Below are positions 22,901 through 34,123 of a stretch of DNA of 64,000 nt, in pieces. Both the position numbers and the translations under genes were made by a program. The notes below the pieces were generated by a model that had not been told where the DNA came from, did not search any database, and worked only from the letters and a program-made list of their open reading frames with translations. The stretch spans positions 124,001-188,000 of the forward strand of contig DF237012.1 of NCBI GenBank assembly GCA_000708835.1, read 5' to 3'. Position 1 is the stretch's first letter; each line of letters opens with the position of its first letter. This stretch comes from Klebsormidium nitens. Taxonomy: Eukaryota > Streptophyta > Klebsormidiophyceae > Klebsormidiales > Klebsormidiaceae.

Positions 22901-25900
22901 CCGGAACAAGAGGCAATATGAACTGCCCGTATCCGGCTGTTAAACTGGGGACTGTGCTTTATTACGACCGTGTTCACACCGTTCTCACAGAGCAAAGCAG
23001 TTCTTAAGAAAAACGACACTGACCGGACAGTCGACCTGGCATGGCTCAAAGTCTTTCATTCCGAAACAGTTTAAAAGGCTGGGATTCTGCTCAAGCGGCG
23101 CCGTTTTGAGGCAACAAAAGGAACTCCCACCTGATAGAACTCCTCTGAGTTCTTGAGCATCTCCTCGTGCATCTCCCACGACGCGTTCTCCAGGGGGCTC
23201 GTCAGCACGAACTGCTCGACCTTCTCAAATTGGTGCACACGGAAGATGCCCAGCGTGTCGCGCCCGTGGCTGCCGGCCTCCTTGCGGAAGCACGTGGAGT
23301 ACCCCGCGTACCTGGCCGGGAGCATAAGCTATGTGACGCGGCTTTCGAGAGCATAAGTTATGTGAGGCATTCAAAACGCCCGTGGCTGCCGGCCTCCTTG
23401 CGGAAGCACGTCGAGCGCCCCGCGTACCTGGCGGGAGCATAACCTATGGGACGCGACATTCGAGAGCATAAGGTATGTGAGGCGACGGAAACGCCGGTTC
23501 CTTGCGTAAACAAATCAAGTAGCCCGCGTATCTAGCCCAGAGCATAAGCTATGTGAAGTGACAGACAGGGCTTCAGGCACGAGATGGAACGGAAAGAACG
23601 AGATTCGGAACACGCTTCTAGGCTTTGTTTTCTTACGTGAGATACTTGGAAGAAAGAACATAGACCAAGATGAGAGATTGAGCTATGCTCCAGAGAGCCA
23701 TAAAGATAACATCTGGAAACATCTTTTGCGGACGAAGTGTTCAGGACAGATCTGATTAATCATCATCTACAAGCCTCACAGTCCTTCAGCACTGTCGAAC
23801 GCTCTCCAAGACAAGGAGCTCAGGATTTGGCCGAAGTAGCGCGAATAGGCCCTGTGCCCGAACCAGGGAGGCGGCCGCTCGCTTACAAACACTTTCGAGA
23901 TGAAAACTTCAGCGGACTGCCTTGCTGACCTCCTCCTCAACGGATGGATGAAGTATACCTCAAATTCGCAAGCACTTGAGCATAAGAGCAGCATTTCTGA
24001 CTATACCTTTCACGAAAAAGACCTGAAGCCGTGTCAAAGGCTACATCAAGAAACCACTATGATCCTTGGTCACCTACTTGATTGGCAGGCTTTTCGCGTC
24101 CATCCAGTCCCCCCGATGGTATGCACACAACGGTTGCTCTGACGTGGCAATCAGGTACTTGTCCTCCCCCTCGCCCGACACCTGGCATGCGAAAAAGCAA
24201 GGATAGTATTGGCGGTGCTTTGAAGGATCGAGACAAGACTCCTAGCAGAAGCGCGATAGAATATTAAGTAGAAGCGCATTTTGTGGTTGCTGAGGCAGGT
24301 ACGCAGGCACACACTGTCGTCGATGCTAAGAGTGCTCAATATGACGGGATCAGGGCAACCTGCAGACGCAATGGTCGGAGACTTCCGAACTTGCGAGCTG
24401 CAAAATGCAAGCTGCAGACACATCAAGAAAGACGGAACAAAAGTCTGCTCGAGAGGGTCATCACCGTCCCTTCTTCTTTTCCTGAACGATCGCATCCGGG
24501 CGCCACCTTCTGCTTCTTCCGGAACGAGAAACAATTGGGAACAATAAACCGGAACCACAGATTCGAAAAGAATGACTATGCTCAAGCGAAGGAAGACAGG
24601 CGAAGACGAAAGCGCAGCCTCACCTTGTAGAGCTCCTCGTCAAACTGCGCGAGCTGCGCGCATTCGGCCATGACATCCTGCTTCATGAAGAAGGGCGTCT
24701 GCAGGGGCGTGAAGCCGCGCTTGACCAGGAACGCCAGCCCGAAGTTGATCAGCGCTTGATTCAGCAGGACACCCGCGCCCTTCAAGTAGTAACCCCGATT
24801 GCCAGCAACACCCGTACCTGCAAAGGGGAAAGACAAGCGTGTTCTAATTGTGTCAATGAACATGTCTTCGAAAGGTTTGGAGCAGGCAAGGGGGAAAACG
24901 ACCGGAAATCCCGGCTTCCTTGTCGAAGTCTGCAGAGGAAGAGTTGCGACTTGAAAAGAACATGCATGTTCGTTTCTGAGTTGGAGTACTTTCTTTACGA
25001 GGATCGGGTGAAGTGCGGAAAGCGCTTTAAAAAGACCACCCCATGAACCTCTAAAATAAGTGATGGTAGAAACAGAGACTACGCAAGCTTTTGTGTCAAT
25101 CTCTTCCTGCGACAACCACCCCACCATGAAGTTGCACCGTTTGTTGGAAGGCCCCGTTCTTGCGTGGAGCAGAAAGCATCGTGAAGCTGCAATAAAAGTA
25201 AGGCTATTTCCTTGAGGGGCCAGCGTCATTGAGATGGGATATTTAGCGGGAAGGGCTCCAAACCTGAAGGGTCGAAGTTTTGAAAGATTGAGGCTCCAGT
25301 GATCGTGGCGAAAGTAAATGTTCAAATACACTAAATAGGAGTCCTAGACACTGATTGGCGAAATGACACTAATGGCGAAATTCCAAGCGGCGGCTGTGGC
25401 CGGTGGGCTGTACCGGTACCATTTCTTCATGTACCGACCCATTTGTCCCTTTTCCTCAGACGTGTTACTTGCCACAGTACCGACAGGGCTAAACGTTATG
25501 GGTTCTGAACATGGTTAAGAGTCGTCAAACTCAGAGGAAGTACCCGAGCGTTCCTGAACATGCTTAAGAGTCGTCAAACTCTTGAGGAAGTACCCGAGCA
25601 TGAGACAAATGCCTGAGAGTCTGGCAATTTTCGCCAGGCCGGCGCGATACGCTTCCTGGACACTAGATGGCAGAAATCTGGCGAAAATCAGATTTGGCGA
25701 AAATGTTTAGTTTCGCCACAAACATTGGAATGAGCGTTCACCAAGACAAAATATTTGGGGCTTCGATATTTTGCAGAACACTGACCTTTTTCAACATCCG
25801 CAATGCCGAGCATTTCGACGAGATCTACGTGGTTGTAGAGCTTCTCTTCGTGCCGCTCCGTCCCCCATTTCCGCACCACCTCGTTGTTATCCTGGAAAGA

Positions 25901-27550
25901 GAAGGTTGTGATCTCAACAACGGTAACTTCTTTAACCTTGCTGAGATACACAGCGGGGCGAAATAGCACAGGATAGACGGAAAAGCAATTACATAATCCG
26001 GATCACACCAATCCCCTTTCAAGCTCTGACTTACAAAGGCTCAAGCGAGACATCCCGACGATAATCACTCAACTCCCGCATTGCATTTTTAACAAAAGAA
26101 ATCAAAGTCTCTCCATCCGCACCTCGTTGTCATCAATTGGCACTGAATCATGCACCAAGTTTCCAATCGGCACGATTGCCCTGTCCACCGCAAGCTTGCA
26201 CTCCTTCTCCTCGTCTTCCTGCTTCTTGATCCCAGCGTCCAACTCCTTGCTCTGAGCAATCAACTCCGACGCATCTTCCTTCGCCTGGGCCGCAGACAAG
26301 CATGATGTGAGGTGCCACACAAACCAGAAAGTTGCAACCACCCGAAACACATACATTTCGGATCCACTGACATCGGCGAAGATTCGTCTCCTGCTATTGC
26401 CTCTTGGATAGTAACCTGGATGCTTGATAGACGGTCCCTGCTACCATCTAGGAGCTTTCCAGAAGCGGTGAGTGGGCCAGAACTAAGCTTCCCCTCTAGA
26501 TCCAATGCTTCATCAATTCGGAGTTGGTGAGTTTAAGAAGATTCACTTTATCTGCAAAGGAAATGTTTCTAGACAGAGGAAAGCCACCTCGCTGTTCCTT
26601 CTGCCTTTAAGCGAAGGCGATTAGACAAGATCCAGACTGACTTCTGAGAAAGTTGACGCCTAGTGTCTGCAAACTTTGTTGTGACCTGTGTACCTGAAAC
26701 ATCATTTGACAGAAGGAACGGAAGCCAGCTTTCGACCACTCACTCCATTGACTCATTTCGAATTTTGCTTCCTCAAATTCTGGTACTTAAGGTGCAAACA
26801 AGCTGTCAGGAACGTCGACCAAGATGAGATGGAGTCAGACTCACAATCTTCTTGTCCCTGATCTGCTTGTTCAGCTTGTTGAACTGGGTTTTGAGCTGAT
26901 CAAGCTGGAAACGACCTGCAGTCAGTTGGTGGCGGTCTTTGTTATCATATGCGGGATGCGTGGATGCGAGGACACTTGGAACAAAAGCCTTTCGTTTGAA
27001 GGCTCTGTGAGACCCATACAACAGTCGTTCGGAGGAACCATAATCAAAAACTATGATCAATCTGCCCCCATTGAGCAACCCACATCCTGTTTTGTTACGT
27101 GTGTCTGAAGCTTATGAAAATGCCGGCTCCAGAATGGACAGCCAATGCAGGATACGAAGAGGAACAACCAGATTTCCTTGGTAGAGCAGTCCCTGTTCTG
27201 CAAATGGCAAAGATGCTTCGAGCAATCTACACGAGCTCTTCCTACCCAAGGTTCACGCAGAGAGCGGTAGTCATTTGTTACTGTGAAGCATGTTATTCCA
27301 ATCCAGACGGGACATGAATGCAAGCCAGACTAAGCCAGCAAAAGGGGTTACTTGGATGTGCAGCAAAAGGAAATCAGAAGGAACTTTGTGCCACTGCAAA
27401 AGATTGACAACACTCACTTTGCCTCCATATTTCATCCAGTCTGATGACCTCGTCAACGAGCTTCTCATCTGCAAACCGCCGCCGCTGTGACTCCCTGATG
27501 ATGTCAGGGTTGCCACCCTTCTCCGCACGGAAGAGGTTGATGTCCAACAT
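19968..27550 (-). CDS. Seryl-tRNA synthetase, cytosolic type
   Basis: Complete 10-exon gene, about 499 residues. The enzyme charges tRNA-Ser with serine in the cytosol. Exons: 27550-27418, 26915-26845, 26284-26123, 25891-25786, 24817-24624, 24181-24078, 23311-23131, 22499-22317, 21222-21022, 20132-19968. The start [12 protein letters not shown] and [18 protein letters not shown] are the eukaryotic SerRS N-terminus, followed by the tRNA-binding coiled-coil arm (about 40-115). The class II core has motif 1 around [21 protein letters not shown], the serine TSEQ loop in [14 protein letters not shown], motif 2 as [25 protein letters not shown], and motif 3 around [18 protein letters not shown]. 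There is no plastid transit peptide. After the core, a Lys-rich [15 protein letters not shown] stretch and a 54-residue Ala/Pro/Lys-rich tail extend the protein beyond typical plant enzymes. Exons 7 and 9 have tandem copies of their ends in the adjacent introns. Confidence 0.96.
20505..21095 (-). repeat. Tandem copies of SerRS exon 9 3' end plus donor
   Basis: Exon 9 ends at 21022 with [10 protein letters not shown]. Copies of this end with the donor and neighbouring intron recur with end equivalents near 20872, 20747, 20594 and 20510 (period 84-153 bp). The nearest copy reads [18 protein letters not shown] before a GT. Confidence 0.85.
21160..21375 (-). repeat. Tandem copy of SerRS exon 9 5' end plus acceptor
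   Basis: The real exon start is 21222 ([20 protein letters not shown]). A copy sits about 144 bp upstream with start equivalent near 21366, reading [16 protein letters not shown]. Exon 9 is therefore flanked by outward duplications on both sides, like COG7 exon 9. Confidence 0.8.
23240..23545 (-). repeat. Tandem copies of SerRS exon 7 5' end plus acceptor
   Basis: Exon 7 starts at 23311 ([17 protein letters not shown]). The acceptor and first 50 or so nt recur with start equivalents near 23427 and 23531 (period 104-116 bp). The second copy is badly decayed. The intron part of each unit contains a repeated GAGCATAAGCTATGTGA-like stretch. Confidence 0.8.
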
Positions 27551-28863
27551 CCTGGCAGAACAAGACTTCACTTGAGTTCCAGCAGTTGGAAAAATTGGCA
27601 CTTTCGCCCAGCCCCTTCAGGTTTTGTTGCCCTTCTTAAGCACTGGCAATCTTCCTATCGCCCTTCTCAAAGCTATCTTCCTGGCCAGCAGCTGATCTGC
27701 GCTCCAGCGTGCTCAATCCTGATCGCCCTGGCCCCTGCCCTAGACTCAGAGAATATCAACCCGCAGTCACCATTGGCATTGGCATGCAGTGATTTCCAAA
27801 GACCAGTCGGTTCACCATGGTAATAGTTATCCCAGGGCCAGGCACGTCGAGCACCATCCTTTGTCGTTAAAAGTTTCCCCCTCTAGAGCAGAATCTGCTG
27901 CCACCAGCAGGCAGCTCCCCCAGGTGCTCCTAGAACTTAGTAGAAGGGCAAAAGGCGTGTGGTCGCTGCCGCATTGTTGTAGTGGTGTACATTGCAGGGC
28001 AGTGTGCTCAGTTGGTTGTTGCATAGTTTTCGAGCTTATTGAGATTGCTTCCTGCCCGTCTTCCCGCTGCGTGTCAGGCAAAGCAGTTGTCATTGATTTC
28101 AATGTGCGCACAAGCCTCCTTCAGGAACACACCAGATTGCCATTCAGGCCATTGGTGTGTTAAGCTGTTGCGGGTTGAGCCCGGCGCTTGAGCTCTGGCG
28201 CGATGGTGAGATTTAAAAATCTCCCTTTTGATTCTTCCCATCAAGCATTGCTGGAGAAATGGTTTTCTACGTGGTTTTTCAGATTGCTAGATCCAAGTGA
28301 AAGGTGCTGTGAACGCATGATGCTCAATTTGTGATCCAACCGGAGAGGGCGCAGAAATGCAGCAAAGGCAGGGTTTTGATCCAGGATCGAATCTCATGCT
28401 GAAAGCAACCATGGGCACATTGTCCACCTTTGATTATGGTGAGGCAAAAGTTGCTCGACAATCGGGCCCCTAGTGCCACATGGCAATGCTGCTGACCTCG
28501 GAGGAAATCTTTCCTGTCTTTTCAGAATACTCAACTCTTGAAAGAATCTTCATCAAAGGTTTGGAAGTTGGAACCAGTTGAAACTGGCTGTTCAATCATG
28601 ATCGAAGTTCCAAAGAGTCAAGCTGGCCTTTTGCGGCATTCTGTCAACATTGCTCTGGCTTCGCTAACCAGTTTAAGCATCTTGCAAACTTGCCTGCCTG
28701 CTGTTCAATGCCCCTTGCTAAAGAGTTGTCTGCGCTCTAGGAGCCATCGAAGCAACCCAGTAACAGTCTGGCGGCCTCAATTCCAACATTGTACCTGCCC
28801 TGTAGACTGTTGTTTTACTCATCAATTCTGAGCGAGCGCTTAGCGCTTGGCAGTAGAGTCTCA
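27551..28863. other. Intergenic, divergent promoter of SerRS and the MYND gene
   Basis: These genes start head-to-head about 1.3 kb apart. I see no conserved exon. An upstream non-coding or short coding exon of the MYND gene could be hidden here because its start is uncertain. Confidence 0.5.
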
Positions 28864-31800
28864 ATGGTATTCGCAATGCTGTCAAAGGTCAGTCTGCAAG
28901 TCTGGTTGACTTTCTTCAATTCTTCTGTGAAGAGGAATGATAGGAATTAGTGACCCAGATCCTCGATGCGGCCAGGTTGAGATACAACTTGTGTTGGAGA
29001 AAGGACACCCACAAACACAACAGCCAGTCAGGCAGCTTTGCTTCCAGTGCTGATTTGCTGGACTCGTACCGTTTGCAGGCGAGTGCAGCCAAGGATGGGC
29101 CGGTGGAAGCCTTCCTCGACCTTGTCAGGAAAGAGAAGTTCCGAGAAGCAGCGGAGGAGTTTGTGAAGCTAGTGAAAGACCTGAGGTGCTCAAAACTGAC
29201 GCTTGAGAAGGAACAGGACTTCCGGTTGCATATCAATAAGGCGTTCAAGAGGGTAAGGACTACCCTGACAGTTCATGTGCGCCCCTAGTTGTCTTTGTCT
29301 TTGTCTTGCTCAAGTTTGCAGTCTCGGGGAATGCAAGTTTGCTCTGGAGGAAGAACGAACTTCCAAGGCCTGGCTTTTCAGAATGTCAAGGTGGCGGAAA
29401 GCAATCTGACCTTGGTGATCAGTCCCCTAATCATGTCAGGAGACGAGGGGACACGAGGAGATGAAAATTGCCATCAGCCTTCTCACAGCAGCAACCAGTG
29501 TCCACATCATGGTGATTCCCCAAGCAGTCCAGTAGGCACTTAATTGCTTCGAACCTCAGTTGAGCGCACGAGCAAGCGTTGCTTCTTTAATTATCCTCCA
29601 ATTGAAAGATCCAACTTTGTTCCTGTGCAGCTCTCGAAGTTTGTGCAAAGTAAAGAGGCTGTCCGTGGACTGCTCTCCATTCTTGAGCGAAGCCCTCCTC
29701 ATGGCGCGGTGGTGATGGAAGCTCTTTCCTCAATCCTGACCTCGTCCCTTGGACATCAGGTGATGTCCTGTCACTTGCCTCCGAAACGTGCATGAGGGTG
29801 TGCAAACCAAGTCGCCATAGACTCCTTGGTGTGAGCCAATTTGGACACTGGCACTAAATCTGTTGAAGGGTGCGCCAATTGGTGATTGCTCAGCAGTGGA
29901 CGTTTTGCTCTGGCCCCGAATGGGCTTACCATCTGGTGAAGGACTAGCGTCTCGCTTTCTTCAAAAGTCGGGATCATGATCCAAGGCCTTTTGCTTTTGC
30001 TGATGACTGCTAGTTAGATTGGACCAGGAACGAATCACAAAATCTGAAAGCGCGGTTGTCAGGTCTTGAGAATGGAAACCCTGAGTTCACGCGTTGAACT
30101 AATCTGTTTATACAGATCCTATAGTTTGATTGGTAAACGTGTCAAGTCAAGGTCCACAGAGTTTTTTTGCGAGCGCTATGCACCTTCAAAACCCTGGACA
30201 TTACTTTCGCACAAAGTGCCTCGAATGTACAGGCATGAAGTCTGTGGGACCACATATTGACTTCAATCATCTGCTTCCTCTTCTCTAGGTGGCATCCTGT
30301 GAGACTGCCGCTTCCGCTTTCTGGCATTATGGGGAGTGGCTGTTTGCCCCTCTGATGTCCCCGCCCTATCAGCCAAGGCATGGGCAAGAGGAGTACACCT
30401 TCAAGCACGTGTCCGACCACCTTCTCAACTTGGCGAAGTTGATGCAAGATGGCCCCCCGAGCTTCGTCAAAGGAGCCTTGCAGCAGCGGCTCCTCCAACA
30501 AGTCATCGCCTGCTTTCCATGGGGCCAACAGCTGTCGGCGCTCAAGTACCGGGGCCAACTTGGTCCCCTCGCTTGGCTTGCTCACATGCTCGCGCTGTTG
30601 GTCGGCGAGTTTCTAAACAAGGGGGAGCGCTCGGAGGTTCCACTGGGCAAGTTGGGGTTGCAGGCCTTGGTTCCTTGGTTAGTTGCCTTCTTTGATGAGT
30701 TGCGGTGCATGGCTGAGCTCGCAGCCAAGGATGGGCCCTGGGGTCAAGAAGGTGTGCAGCATGCGGAGGTCTCGGCACAGATTCTCTTCCACCATCTGCA
30801 CGAGATGACAATCTTGAACGAGATCATGCGAACTCCTCAGGGCCCTAGCTTCGAAGCAGCCGCACGGAAGTTGCTCTCGTGTATTTCTAGTCCGGATGCG
30901 AAGTTGCAAGGAGGTGCGCTGGTGAGCAACATCCACTACCTGAGGGTCCAAAGAGGGGCTCCGACCAAGGACACGCTCAAGGACTTCGAGGGTGTTCAAG
31001 GGCTGCTGCAAAGGGTTCAACAAACCTCGGGATCTGCCCGGAGTGAGGCGCTTTGGCAACTTCTCTCGGCAATCAACGGAGGAACAGTGCCTGCCCTTCA
31101 AAACCTGATGTTGCACTGTGAGGTCGTTTCGTGCCTCACTCAAGTGTTCCAAGCGGAGTTAGAGGCGACTTTGGAAGTAGAGACCGTGGAGATTAACCGG
31201 CTAGCAAGCATATTGGAGTTGCTCTCTTTGTTCACGGGGCTTGTGGACATGAGCGACTCAGGTTCACTTCGAGGTCGACTTTGACGCAGTGGGTGCTTGC
31301 CTTCTTGACAACGCCGATCGTGCTTTGCAACGGCTTGGGCAGAATACGAGGTACTTCTGGGAGGTTCTCGTTTTGTCCTACAATTCGGGCAACGTGCTAC
31401 AAGAGAGAAGGAGCGAGCTGATCAGGGTGGTCGTGCGGGGGCTTGACTCGGATGCTCCGGAGCGGTGGGCCGGTGTCTTGGGCTGGCACTTTCTGACTGT
31501 GCTCACGGGCATCGTTCCAAGCTTGAGAGGCTCAGGTTTTGGCGTGCAGACTAGAGAAGCGGGAGAAAGCGAGGCTTCCTATCGTACAAGATACGGAGTC
31601 GAGTTTAGAGCAAGGCATCCGCCTGTCGAAACGAGGCACGTAGAAATCGAGCAAGAGGGAAGTAGGGTTGCTAGAATGGCGATGGTCTTGTTCCGCCAGT
31701 TCAAAATATCTCACGAGCTACATGGTGGGTGCCCCAGCAGTGCTGCACTTGTACTCGAGCTACTCTGCCGCAACAATCCGGAGCTGCTAACGGAGCAGGT

Positions 31801-33219
31801 TCTTCCCAAGCTCAGCCTCCTCGTCGAAGTTCTAGAGATAGCATATAGCGAGGCGTCTTCTTCGTTCAGCGATCCCCCGGCAAGCACAAGCCCCGTGCAA
31901 GCAATCGACGACGAGCAACAGGATGCTCTTTGCGCCGCCCTCGCTGGTCTTGTGGCTCAATTGCTAGCTTTGGGCGACTCGTTGGACTTGGTGATCAAGG
32001 AGGTGGCGCGCAGCAAAGGTGTTGCCTTGTGCAAGCGCGTCTTGCGGTGTAAGAGAGCGACTGGAACAGCATACCCTCCTAGATTGGCTGCCTCCAGCGC
32101 ACATGGTGACTCGCGAGCAACGGCACAAGAGCTCGAGGCACTCGTTCAAGTGTGGGAGAAGATGGCGAAGGGGTTTGATCTGAAGCCCTGCAGCAATACG
32201 GTAAGCTGTCAAGCTTGAATGCATGCGTTTTCAGATCTTTTTGCAAGGAAAGTTGCGATTGATGTCATGTATGTGTGGGAAGGTTTCAAGTTCCGGCCTT
32301 AAGTCAGACTCAATCTGTGTTGTCCTACTTATGACCAGGCTTGGAAATAGACCTGTAACGGATAGTTTTCAACTGCTTTTGGTGAACTTTTAGCTTACAG
32401 ACACTGATGTCTTCAATTTTGGTAGCCTGAGGCGGCTTTGTTCAAGATAAAGACAACATTTGTAGGGGCTTACAGTTTAGAGCGTTCGTATATCACAGAA
32501 TTCTGCAGTGCAAATACAGCTTACGAAACTATCTGGTGGTTCAATTTTTAAAACTCCAACATCAATATCACCCCTCATGGTGAACCCTAGCTGCAAGTGC
32601 TGTCTGGCTGAATTTTGGATGATTGGTTTTGCAAGCAGCTGAGATATCTCCGCTCTCCGTGTGTTTTGGTGTAGGATTGTCAAGGGGAGATTCTAGAGTC
32701 CGTAAAGAAGACCTTCAAGAAGTGCAGCGCCTGTGGGATGGTCCAATACTGTTCCCAAAGTTGCCAAGTAAGTATGAACGGTCTAACTTATTTCATTCGA
32801 AAGCCCCGTGCGTAAAATGCGAAGATATGTTGGCACCACCAAACATTTGCTTCTCTTCCTCAAATTTGGAGCTGGATGGCTACGACCCAACGAGTTTCAG
32901 GATTGCGTATTCTGGTGACTGAGCGACATTGCCGCCAAAAAATCTCAACTGTAGAAGAGGGTAGTATGTGGTTGGATCAAAGGAGTTTGAACAAGTTCTT
33001 CTGCTGAAAGATGTGCTTGCGTGCTTTCAATGATTTATGTCATCACCGGATGCTCGATGGATTTTTGAAGAATGAAAAGACGTAGTCAGTGACTTCTGGT
33101 GACTGAGCGACATCTGCATGTGTTCACTGTAATCCATCGATGTTTAACGTTTTTGCTTGCAGCGTGCACACTGGAGAAAGGAGCACAAAGTGGAATGCAA
33201 AGCAATGTCGTTGAAATAA
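28864..33219 (+). CDS. MYND-type zinc-finger protein, helical N-terminal region
   Basis: Unnamed protein of roughly 795 residues. Exons, with the first uncertain: 28864-28887 (MVFAMLSK), 29079-29252, 29631-29759, 30289 to about 31261, about 31262-32200, 32675-32767 and 33163-33219. The long exons give Leu-rich helical, possibly armadillo-like sequence (for example QQRLLQQVIACFPWGQQLSA and LLELLCRN-like stretches). The end is a MYND finger built from three exons: C-S-N-T-D-C, then KKCSACGMVQYCSQSC, then RAHWRKEHKVEC and a short tail to TAA. The spacing fits the C-x4-C algal/fungal variant of this zinc-binding protein-interaction fold. The two long segments are in different frames, and the switch must occur between 31253 and 31281. 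This could be a one-base assembly error, a real frameshift or, less likely, a 28-nt GT-AG intron at 31262-31289. Partner and process are unknown. Confidence 0.75.
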
Positions 33220-34123
33220 AACGCTGCTTGATCTCAGTCATTGGATCGTGAACTGGTTTTGCAAGGACCCTCCATAATTGTTGCGGCACCCAATTAATGA
33301 TTGCGCCACAAGCACGACACATGTAGCGCTTGGCCGACAAGAATACTTTATGGCCGGTCGTATGCAATGGTGTCTGAGGCTTTTTCAAAGTACGCAATTT
33401 AGAAATCGTCCCGTGACTTTCGAGCATCATTGTGACGGTCCAGCCATACCACTTTAAAATATGTAAACCCGGAAGTTCTTATATGCGTATGTATCCCCCC
33501 AATGTCACATCTGATTTGAAGCCAGGAGTTACAATCCAAATTTTTCTGCATATGCATGCAATCATGCAAGTAGTAGGTAGTATGGACAAATGAACTTGCA
33601 GAACTTGTGACAAACGGTGACCTAACTCATGGTGCTATATTAATATTATGTCACTCGATTATACGGTATACAGTAGGCAAGAGTGCACGAGGACAGGTCA
33701 GAACCATTACCGAGACAATTTCGATCTGCGCGGCGAGAACCGTGAGATGTCACTGGTATTCAAGAATGTCTGGATGCAGACCTGACTCTGGTTAGCCGGT
33801 AGCGGTAACGGGGACCGGGGCCCTCACCGGAGGTAACGTACCCGCGAAGGTTACAAACTTGATCAATGGCTACCAGATTAATTGAGCAGATTTAATTGGA
33901 GAGAATGACTAATAAATTAATAAATTAATTAATATATTATATATATATATATATATTAATTAATAAATTAATAAATTAATTGCAGGACAGCAACCTGCCT
34001 GTAACGTCAAGCAATGACAACTTCGAGCAACGTTCAGACGCTATTCCTCCGCTAGAACTTAGAAGCTGTTCAAAGCAGATCAAAGCTATTTTCTCTAGAG
34101 CTGCCAGCTTTTTCGTGCCTGCA
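33220..34123. other. Intergenic with AT-rich palindrome before GNAT gene
   Basis: Tandem-oriented genes flank this segment. It holds a GC-rich patch around 33795-33840, a long AT-only stretch (separate entry), and an open frame from 33985 that continues into the GNAT exon but lacks an ATG until 34124. It is probably 5' leader, perhaps with an upstream intron. Confidence 0.5.
33910..33981. repeat. AT-only near-palindrome with (TA)n core
   Basis: About 70 bp of pure A/T: AATAAATTAATAAATTAATT-type arms flank an (AT)9-10 core, so the whole can fold as an imperfect cruciform. It ends directly at ATTAATTGCAG, a possible splice acceptor in the GNAT leader. Confidence 0.8.

Noticed and set aside
31262-31289. 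28-nt GT-AG intron in the MYND gene
   Set aside because: Removal restores the frame, but 28 nt is too short for normal spliceosomal splicing. A one-base error is more likely.
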